Under the pieces are notes generated by a model. That model saw only the letters and a program-made list of their open reading frames with translations. It searched no databases and was not told the origin of the DNA. DNA of 64,000 nucleotides from Hephaestia caeni. GTDB taxonomy: Bacteria > Pseudomonadota > Alphaproteobacteria > Sphingomonadales > Sphingomonadaceae. The DNA lies in assembly GCF_003550065.1 (NCBI RefSeq), contig NZ_QXDC01000003.1:558001-622000 (forward strand), given 5' to 3'. This document shows positions 59,180 to 64,000 of the stretch, one piece after another. Numbering within the stretch: the first letter of the stretch is position 1; each line of letters starts with the position of its first letter. The position numbers and the translations under genes are program-made.

Positions 59180-60170
59180 CGACGTTCTCCCCATCAAGCC
59201 GCAGCGGCGCGAGAAGATCGCGGGCTTCGGCGGGTAACAGGTTTTGAAAAGTCGGCGACTGGACGAGGCCAAGGCGTTCGGTGCGCGACATTCGCGTGAC
59301 AGCGCCGATGACCGCATCGAGCCGCTTATCTTCGGGCGATTTGTTTGGTTTGGGATTATTCCGAACGAGCGCCGCTGCTTCGGCGACCTTCGCCACCGGC
59401 CCGACCCCGCTCGAATGCGTCCGCCACGTCAGATATTCGACCGCTTCGCGCTGTTCGTCAGGCAACATCTCCGCGAGCCGCAGCAGCTCCTTCTGCACCT
59501 TGAGGATCGGATGCCGTTCCTCGCGCAGCTTCGCGACGACAGACGCCGAAAGGCGCCGAACCAACATCAAATCGCGCTCGATGAGCCGTCTCGAAAAGCC
59601 GAGTTCGGCGACAACGCGATCGGTGAAATCGTATGCAACCGCCATCGTGGCGGTTGCATCTGCAGCATCGTCCTTCAACTCCTGCGCGGTCGTTTTGTCC
59701 CAGCGCGCATGAGCAGAGGCCGTCCGCCCATTCTTTTCGGGATCGATGCCCGCGCGAACCTTCAGCAGCGCGATCTCTTCGGCGATAAACATCGCTCGAT
59801 CGAACGGATCGAGATCGCGTCGATGAAGGTTCTCGATCACTTCGCGGCGGCGGCGTTCATCCCGGCCAGCGCCGACAACGATGGCTTTGAGATATTCGAT
59901 GCCGGCGAGCCGCGCCCCTTCGACACGATGAGCGCCAACAACCAGAGTCCAGTGATCGCGGCCGGGGAGCCGGCAGACCTTGATCGGGTCTTCCTGGCCG
60001 TTTCGCGATAAGGACGCGGCGATCATCTCGGCGTAGACCGGATCGACCTCGCGCAAACGACCACTGACGTCGATCTGATCGACGCGGATCGACACGATCT
60101 GCTCGACCGGATTTTCTTCGAGCGCGGCGCCGCCGACCGGCCGTGCCTCATTTGCGGCTGTGTGGACCAT
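59169..60170 (-). CDS. ParB-like nuclease-domain protein
   Basis: 333 residues. The ParB/Srx fold is at the N-terminus: RLREVDPVYAEMIAASLSRNG, VVGAHRVEGARLAG (GAHR 79-82) and ENLHRRDLDPFDRA (113-). A helical region with an HTH-like FSRRLIERDLMLVRRLSA follows. No parA lies beside it, so it is not a partition pair. Such solitary ParB-like genes are found in the early operons of several alphaproteobacterial Mu-like phages (recalled). Possible CTP-dependent clamp or DNA-binding regulator. Confidence 0.82.
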   Translation of the reverse strand: MVHTAANEARPVGGAALEENPVEQIVSIRVDQIDVSGRLREVDPVYAEMIAASLSRNGQEDPIKVCRLPGRDHWTLVVGAHRVEGARLAGIEYLKAIVVGAGRDERRRREVIENLHRRDLDPFDRAMFIAEEIALLKVRAGIDPEKNGRTASAHARWDKTTAQELKDDAADATATMAVAYDFTDRVVAELGFSRRLIERDLMLVRRLSASVVAKLREERHPILKVQKELLRLAEMLPDEQREAVEYLTWRTHSSGVGPVAKVAEAAALVRNNPKPNKSPEDKRLDAVIGAVTRMSRTERLGLVQSPTFQNLLPAEARDLLAPLRLDGENVDDA

Positions 60171-60172
60171 GT

Positions 60173-60433
60173 CTAGCGCGCCTCCGCATTATGACGATGC
60201 AGCGCGACTGCGATGTTGGTAGGAACCGGAATTATGGATTCGGCTTCCTTCGCCTGCTCGCGCAGAACGCGTTCGATCGCTGCGGCGGTGCGCGCGCTTG
60301 GGCGACCGCGCAAAACTTCTGAGACCGATTCTCGTGCCAGCCCTTCGGCGCGCTCGAACGCTGCGAGCGAACGATACCGCTTGCGGATCACCGCTTTGAT
60401 ATCCTCGGGATGTGCACGCTCAAGGAGCGTCAT
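60173..60433 (-). CDS. Ner-like DNA-binding protein
   Basis: 86 residues. Fits the Ner/SfsB winged-HTH pattern (HPEDIKAVIRKRYRSLAAFE, then ARESVSEVLRGRPSARTAAA), the negative regulator of the early promoter in Mu-like phages. It is the first gene of the leftward operon and faces the repressor across a 66-bp operator region. Start at the third in-frame ATG, where the conserved part begins and AAGGAG-like sequence is unavailable. Confidence 0.82.
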   Translation of the reverse strand: MTLLERAHPEDIKAVIRKRYRSLAAFERAEGLARESVSEVLRGRPSARTAAAIERVLREQAKEAESIIPVPTNIAVALHRHNAEAR

Positions 60434-60499
60434 AAACAGAATTCCTGTCATCAATAACAAGAATTCGATGTTCTACACGGAATTCCGGGCAGCGCAAGC
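60434..60499. promoter_or_regulatory. Divergent operator-promoter region between ner and repressor
   Basis: 66 bp carrying three GAATTC hexamers (60439, 60461, 60480) in imperfect larger repeats, AT-richer than the neighbouring genes. It must hold the early leftward promoter and the repressor promoter. Each GAATTC is self-complementary, so it fits a dimeric repressor. A possible leftward -35/-10 pair is TTGCGC and TAGAAC. Confidence 0.65.
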
Positions 60500-61189
60500 G
60501 TGACGGGGGCTATTTCTTCGCGCCTCGCCGGGTTAGGGCAGCGAATTCGGGAAATGCGCGTCGATCGTGGCTTGAATCAAAAGGATTTTGGGGCGCTGGG
60601 AGGCGTGAGCATCACCAGCCAACAACAGTATGAGGCTGGCAAAACCCCGCCTAACGCTGAATATCTCTATCGTTTGGAAAGCAACGGAATCGACCTGATC
60701 GGTTTGTTCGGCGAGCGCTCGACATCGCCGATAGCCGACGAGATTCGGCGCTCTCTCAGTCGAGCCGAAAACATCGAAGCATTCGATCTCCGGCCTGTGC
60801 AGGAAATCGACCTCGCCTATGGCCTGGGCGGCACATATACGGACGGGCCAGTGGAGGTCCGCACGCATCACTTCCCTAGGGCGTGGCTCGAATCGATCAC
60901 GGCGACGCCGGCTGAACTACTGACGATCGCGCGCGGCCGCGGCGATTCGATGGTGCCGACGGTGCTGGACGGCGACATGGTGCTGATCGATCGCAGCCAG
61001 CGCACGGTGCGCGAGCAGGATGCGCTCTGGGCGCTCACGATCGGGGATATCGGGATGATCAAGCGGCTGCGCGTTCGCGCTGAGCGCGTTCAAATGCTAT
61101 CGGACAACGATCGCGTGCCGCCGGACGAGGCGCACCATGAGGAAATCAACATCGTCGGCCGGGTGATCTTCATCGGTCGCAATGTTTAG
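60500..61189 (+). CDS. S24-type phage repressor (CI/LexA-like)
   Basis: 229 residues: an XRE HTH at about 10-65 (MRVDRGLNQKDFGALGGVSI) and a C-terminal S24 peptidase domain with GDSM (Ser150) and the catalytic Lys188 (GMIKRL). It should keep the prophage silent by binding the GAATTC repeats. No clear Ala-Gly or Cys-Gly cleavage bond is seen in the linker, so autocleavage on SOS is uncertain. Start is a GTG; the next ATG lies inside the HTH. Confidence 0.88.
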   Translation: MTGAISSRLAGLGQRIREMRVDRGLNQKDFGALGGVSITSQQQYEAGKTPPNAEYLYRLESNGIDLIGLFGERSTSPIADEIRRSLSRAENIEAFDLRPVQEIDLAYGLGGTYTDGPVEVRTHHFPRAWLESITATPAELLTIARGRGDSMVPTVLDGDMVLIDRSQRTVREQDALWALTIGDIGMIKRLRVRAERVQMLSDNDRVPPDEAHHEEINIVGRVIFIGRNV

Positions 61190-61200
61190 GGGGAGCGGGA

Positions 61201-61761
61201 ATGAAGGGGGTTCTGGGGGCGGCGTTGGCGATCGCCGTGATCGCGATGCCAGTGCAAGGGGCGATATACGAAAATTGGGTGGTCGGACAGGAGCGGGAGG
61301 TTGACGAAGGAGTCTATGCTCGTCTGGCTAAGGAAGAAGGAGGGTGGCGCCTATGGCGATTCGAAACAAAATACGGTGTGACGTGTAAAGCTGTTAAGCC
61401 AGCCGACGGATTGCCTGCGCCCATTCCCCTTGGTGTCTCTAGTAAACTAGGCTTAGGAACACCGTTCTTGGAAATCACGTTCTTCGATCGTCAACGAACC
61501 TCGCGTATTGAGGGGCGGCATTTAGGCGATCAAGCGGAGTATCGCTCGCCGGGAGAACGTTTCTGGCACGAGTGGAGCGAAGAAACTGACTTGGTGGATT
61601 TTTTGGAAAGCCCTTCAATCGAAGTCCATGTCTCGTCTTGGAAATATCCAGCCAACTTTGTTGGAAAAATAGAGGAGCGTGGCACGATCAACCTTTCTGG
61701 GCTCGCTTCTATAATGCATGATGGTTCTGAATGCGCCGCCGCGCGCTCCGAAGACCAATAA
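61201..61761 (+). CDS. Exported cargo protein, unknown
   Basis: 186 residues with a signal peptide (KGVLGAALAIAVIAMPVQGA) and a soluble domain with two Cys (VTCKAVKPAD and SECAAARSED). It starts 11 bp after the repressor, so it is probably expressed in the lysogen. GC content looks clearly lower than in the flanking phage genes. That suggests recent acquisition, perhaps a superinfection-exclusion or host-fitness function. Confidence 0.68.
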   Translation: MKGVLGAALAIAVIAMPVQGAIYENWVVGQEREVDEGVYARLAKEEGGWRLWRFETKYGVTCKAVKPADGLPAPIPLGVSSKLGLGTPFLEITFFDRQRTSRIEGRHLGDQAEYRSPGERFWHEWSEETDLVDFLESPSIEVHVSSWKYPANFVGKIEERGTINLSGLASIMHDGSECAAARSEDQ

Positions 61762-62186
61762 TGACCGAGGTCAGGATCATCGTCGAGGCCAAAGGCAACG
61801 GTTTCGGCGCCATGATCGTGATGCGAGGGGTGTCGATCGGCTCCGCCGAATCGTGGCCGACGCGTGCCGAGGCAATTGAGGCGGCGGCGGCAAAACTGCT
61901 CACCATGCCCGAGCGCCTTCGCAACCTCGATCTCGACGTCGAGGAATTGAGCGCGTCGGATGATCCCGCCGCCGCGCGCCGCAACCTCGCCGAGCTGATC
62001 CGCGCCCGCGACGCCAGCATGGCCGAACTCTCGCGCCTCCTCGGCCGCAATGAAGCCTATCTCCAGCAATTCATCCGCCGCGGCTCGCCGGAGCGGCTCG
62101 ACGAGGACGATCGGCTACGCCTGGCGCAATATTTCAACGTCGACGAACGCCTGCTCGGCGCCCGCGATCCCTGGCGCCCGGAATGA
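61761..62186 (+). CDS. HTH-domain protein, lysogeny region
   Basis: 141 residues. The N-terminal half is an alpha/beta domain (EVRIIVEAKGNGFGAMIVMR), the C-terminal half an XRE-like HTH (DASMAELSRLLGRNEAYLQQ, then RLAQYFNVDERLLGARDPW). Its ATG overlaps the preceding TAA. A regulator acting with the repressor is likely. An identical-looking C-terminal pattern occurs in sphingomonad regulators (recalled). Confidence 0.72.
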   Translation: MTEVRIIVEAKGNGFGAMIVMRGVSIGSAESWPTRAEAIEAAAAKLLTMPERLRNLDLDVEELSASDDPAAARRNLAELIRARDASMAELSRLLGRNEAYLQQFIRRGSPERLDEDDRLRLAQYFNVDERLLGARDPWRPE

Positions 62187-62272
62187 GGTGGCGCCGGCCG
62201 ACCGCGATCGAGGTCGAAGCCGCGATCCTCACTACGTTGATCCTCGCCGCCCTCGCATCGTCGCTGCTTTGA
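62183..62272 (+). CDS. Very small membrane peptide
   Basis: 29 codons: a basic start and one hydrophobic helix (AILTTLILAALASSLL). The ATG overlaps the preceding stop (ATGA). It may be a lysogeny-expressed membrane peptide. Confidence 0.4.
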   Translation: MRWRRPTAIEVEAAILTTLILAALASSLL

Positions 62273-62520
62273 TCACCGAAAAAGCGTCCCACTTAATTCG
62301 CCTGCGGTGCGCGCCGCTGCACACAAGATATGACCCGAAACCCCCGGAAATCAGCCGCGTACACGGAAGTGGGCGGCCGAAACGGCAAGTGGGACGGTCC
62401 GCCGCCCACTTCTAATGGACGATCGGCGGCGGCGGCGCCGGCGATAGACGCTTAAGAGGTGCCTCAACCGTCGCAAATCCGCCGCTGAGACGCTTTTCAA
62501 AAGGCACCCTCTCAAAACGG
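62273..62520. other. Non-coding stretch with a 12-bp-stem hairpin
   Basis: No credible gene. A perfect stem of GAAGTGGGCGGC (62366-62377) and GCCGCCCACTTC (62401-62412) encloses 23 nt. A further AAGTGGGA repeat lies in the loop. It could end the rightward lysogeny transcript before the transposase sites. Confidence 0.6.
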
Positions 62521-62521
62521 C

Positions 62522-62710
62522 GTGACTCCAGCTTCTCTTGTCAAAGGAGTGTCTAATTGGCCGGTCACTCTAGACAGCGGTCCAATCGCCGCAAAGCCCG
62601 CGACGGGCCACAGAAACCCGCGAAAAGCGCGGAAAACCCCGTTTGGAACACCCTGATCCCGGCCGATCCCGCCTAACCCCGGTCACTCCAGAATGAAGTG
62701 TCAACTAACA
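62522..62710. other. Phage left end (attL) with three transposase-site repeats
   Basis: Read from the end inward (leftward) the end is TGTTAGTTGACACTTCATTC. TGGAG-type cores lie at 21-25 (62686-62690), 139-143 (as TAGAG, 62568-62572) and 181-185 (62526-62530) bp. Shared sequence around them is TTGACA...TGGAGTGACC. Three spaced sites resemble L1-L3 of Mu. The first core is at the same distance from the end as at the other end. Confidence 0.85.
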
Positions 62711-62715
62711 GGGGG
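62711..62715. repeat. Target site duplication GGGGG (right copy)
   Basis: Matches 25458-25462. Directly follows the terminal ACA and is followed by the missing 16 nt of the host palindrome. Confidence 0.93.
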
Positions 62716-62731
62716 AGAGGGCCGGCGCCGC
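62716..62731. repeat. Remaining 16 nt of interrupted palindrome copy 3
   Basis: AGAGGGCCGGCGCCGC completes the right arm of the inverted repeat that starts at 25396. The 26 bp after it, up to the KUP stop codon, hold nothing recognisable. Confidence 0.93.
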
Positions 62732-62757
62732 AACCGGATTCGGCAACGCCCTCTCCT

Positions 62758-63999
62758 CTACACCGTCACCTGCTCGCCCAGTTCGAGCACCTTGCCCGGG
62801 GGGATGTTGAGGAAATCGGTCGGGTCCGACGCGTTGCGTTGCAGGAACATGAAGATCCGATCCTGCCATAGCGGCATCCCCTCGCCCTTCGACGGCTTCA
62901 AGGTGTTGCGGCCGATGAAGAACGAGACCTTGGTCGAATCGACCACGACCTGCTTGCGATCGGCCTCCAGCCCCAGCGCGCGCGGCACGTCGGGCGATTC
63001 CATGAAGCGGTAGGTCAACGTCACGGTCGAGAAATTGTCGTCGAGCCGCGTCGCCTTGATGCGCTCGTCGAGCGGCACGAACGGCCGATCGGCGGTGTGC
63101 ACCGCGACGATCAGATTCTGCTCGTGGAGCACCTTGTTGTGCTTGAGGTTGTGGAGCAGCGCGCCGGGCGCGCTTTCAGGCGTGGCGGTGAGGAACACCG
63201 CGGTGCCCTCGACGCGTTCGGGCGGGCGGCGCGCCAGTGCAGCGGCAAGCTCGGCCATCGGGATCGAGTTGCGGCGCTCGAACACATGGACAATGCCGCG
63301 CCCGCGCACCCAGGTCGCGATCAACAGGCCGATGAACGCCGCGACCAGCAGCGGCACCCAGCCGCCTTCGACCACGCGCAGCAGGTTGGCGGCGAGCAGG
63401 ATGCAATCGAGCACGAAGAACGGCGCCAGCATCACCAATGCCCGGCGGTAGCCCCAGCGCCAGCGCTGCCGCACGACGATATAGGCGAGCGCGGTCGTCA
63501 CCGTCATCGTGCCGCTGACGGCGATGCCGTAGGCGGCCGCCATCCGCGTCGATTCGCCGAACTGGACGAGCAGCACGAGCACGCCGATCATCATCAGCCA
63601 GTTGACCGTGGGCAGATAGATGCGCGTGGTGCCGTCGGCGACGGTGCGGCGCACCCGCAGGCGCGGCAGCAGCCCCAATTGGCTCGCCTGCTGGGTGAGC
63701 GAATAGGCGCCGTCGATCGCCATCTGGCTGGCGATCACCGTCGTCACCAGCGCGAGCAGCACCAGCGGGATCCGCGCGGCGGGCGGGGCGAGCAGGAAGA
63801 ACCAGTTGTCGTTGGTGAACGGCACCCCGGCCGTGATCGCCTGATCGAGCGAGGTCAGCGCGAGCGCACCCTGCCCCAGATAATTGAGCGCGAGCGCGGG
63901 CAGTACGATCGCGAACCAGCCGAGCCGGATCGGCGCGCGCCCGAATCGCCCCATATAGGCCGTCACCGCCTCTGCCCCCGCAACCGTCAGGATCATCGC
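62758..63999 (-). CDS. kup: KUP family potassium transporter (5' part outside window)
   Basis: The 3' 414 or so codons. About six transmembrane segments remain (AIVLPALALNYLGQGALAL, LAPPAARIPLVLLALVTTVI, VNWLMMIGVLVLLVQFG, AYGIAVSGTMTVTTALAYIV, and two more), followed by the cytoplasmic domain with HNLKHNKVLHEQN and the C-terminal SFFIGRNTL and MPLWQDRIFMFLQRNA segments. Kup brings K+ into the cell with H+. The start lies beyond the window edge. Originally convergent with the aspartyl protease gene. Confidence 0.95.
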   Translation of the reverse strand, partial: AMILTVAGAEAVTAYMGRFGRAPIRLGWFAIVLPALALNYLGQGALALTSLDQAITAGVPFTNDNWFFLLAPPAARIPLVLLALVTTVIASQMAIDGAYSLTQQASQLGLLPRLRVRRTVADGTTRIYLPTVNWLMMIGVLVLLVQFGESTRMAAAYGIAVSGTMTVTTALAYIVVRQRWRWGYRRALVMLAPFFVLDCILLAANLLRVVEGGWVPLLVAAFIGLLIATWVRGRGIVHVFERRNSIPMAELAAALARRPPERVEGTAVFLTATPESAPGALLHNLKHNKVLHEQNLIVAVHTADRPFVPLDERIKATRLDDNFSTVTLTYRFMESPDVPRALGLEADRKQVVVDSTKVSFFIGRNTLKPSKGEGMPLWQDRIFMFLQRNASDPTDFLNIPPGKVLELGEQVTV

Positions 64000-64000
64000 G

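Larger units (their letters stand above)
25463..62710 (-). mobile_element. Complete Mu-like transposable prophage, 37,248 bp
   Basis: Defined by TGT...ACA ends, a 5-bp target duplication, and transposase-site repeats at both ends. It encodes MuA and MuB homologues, Ner, GemA, Mor, an S24-type repressor, and a full head, tail and lysis set. Nearly all genes run leftward; the repressor and three following genes run rightward. The phage left end (attL, lysogeny side) is at 62710 and the right end at 25463. No key structural gene seems broken, so it may be inducible. Head genes follow Mu, tail genes are those of a long-tailed siphovirus. Confidence 0.97.

Noticed and set aside
25463..62710. Gam-type host nuclease inhibitor, invertible tail-fibre segment (gin type) or integrase
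   Set aside because: Looked for and not found; no Gam-like coiled coil in the early genes, no inverted fibre gene copies, and no tyrosine or serine recombinase.

Overview
The window looks like the chromosome of a high-GC alphaproteobacterium, most likely a sphingomonad (Sphingomonas or a close relative). This is inferred from protein content and gene order, not from an rRNA: an S4 protein, 7Fe ferredoxin and CarD run, DivK, lptC-lptA-lptB-rpoN in a row, a KUP transporter, and long palindromic intergenic repeats. No rRNA, tRNA or CRISPR array was seen.

Chromosome, left part (1-25462): housekeeping and envelope genes. In order: the end of a helicase-like gene, an S4 RNA-binding protein, fdxA, a DoxX-like protein and carD; two secreted GIN-domain (DUF2807) proteins; a glycine-zipper protein; an esterase-like phytase; rpmB; tadA; a TMEM165/GDT1-like protein; rpmG; divK; HAD and RidA proteins; an ATP-dependent DNA ligase; an EamA transporter; a double cold-shock protein; TerC; RNase D; lptC/lptA/lptB/rpoN; a ligase-associated exonuclease and Lhr-type helicase; and an aspartyl protease broken by a C9 tract. 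The repair ligase sits about 8 kb from its usual exonuclease and helicase partners. Long inverted repeats with 14-15 nt loops occur at 7.2, 16.7 and 25.4 kb.

Prophage (25463-62710, 37,248 bp): a complete Mu-like transposable prophage whose ends can be read to the base. It begins TGT and ends ACA, is flanked by a GGGGG duplication, carries TGGAG-centred transposase-site repeats at equal distances from both ends, and sits inside one arm of a 34-bp palindrome that becomes perfect when the element and one copy of the duplication are removed. The lysogeny end is at the right of the window. A rightward repressor with three small downstream genes faces a leftward early operon: Ner-like, ParB-like, small regulators, HNH protein, MuA transposase, MuB ATPase, DnaA-domain-IV-like protein, GemA and Mor. 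After a terminator comes a leftward late operon: endolysin, holin candidate, Rz with nested Rz1, TraR/DksA zinc finger, DUF2730, small and large terminase, portal, MuF, gpG, protease with internal scaffold start, decoration protein, gpT capsid, HI1506-like, gp36, gp37, tail tube, frameshifted tail chaperones, 1077-aa tape measure, 1524-aa tip/fibre protein, three tail-end proteins and a D12-class adenine methylase at the position of mom in Mu. Head genes are Mu-like but there is no contractile sheath, so the virion is predicted to be a siphovirus, as for B3, D3112 and RcapMu.

Chromosome, right part (62716-64000): the remainder of the palindrome and the 3' part of a KUP potassium transporter, which converges on the aspartyl protease. 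The phage landed between convergent genes and interrupts no coding sequence.

Most notable observations: the exact ends inside a palindrome, a GGGAAAC -1 frameshift signal in the tail chaperones, an embedded Rz1, an internal scaffold start, a putative RNase-like domain on MuF, a DnaA DNA-binding domain without its ATPase, three genes placed between the repressor and the phage end, and a poly-C frameshift in the host aspartyl protease.
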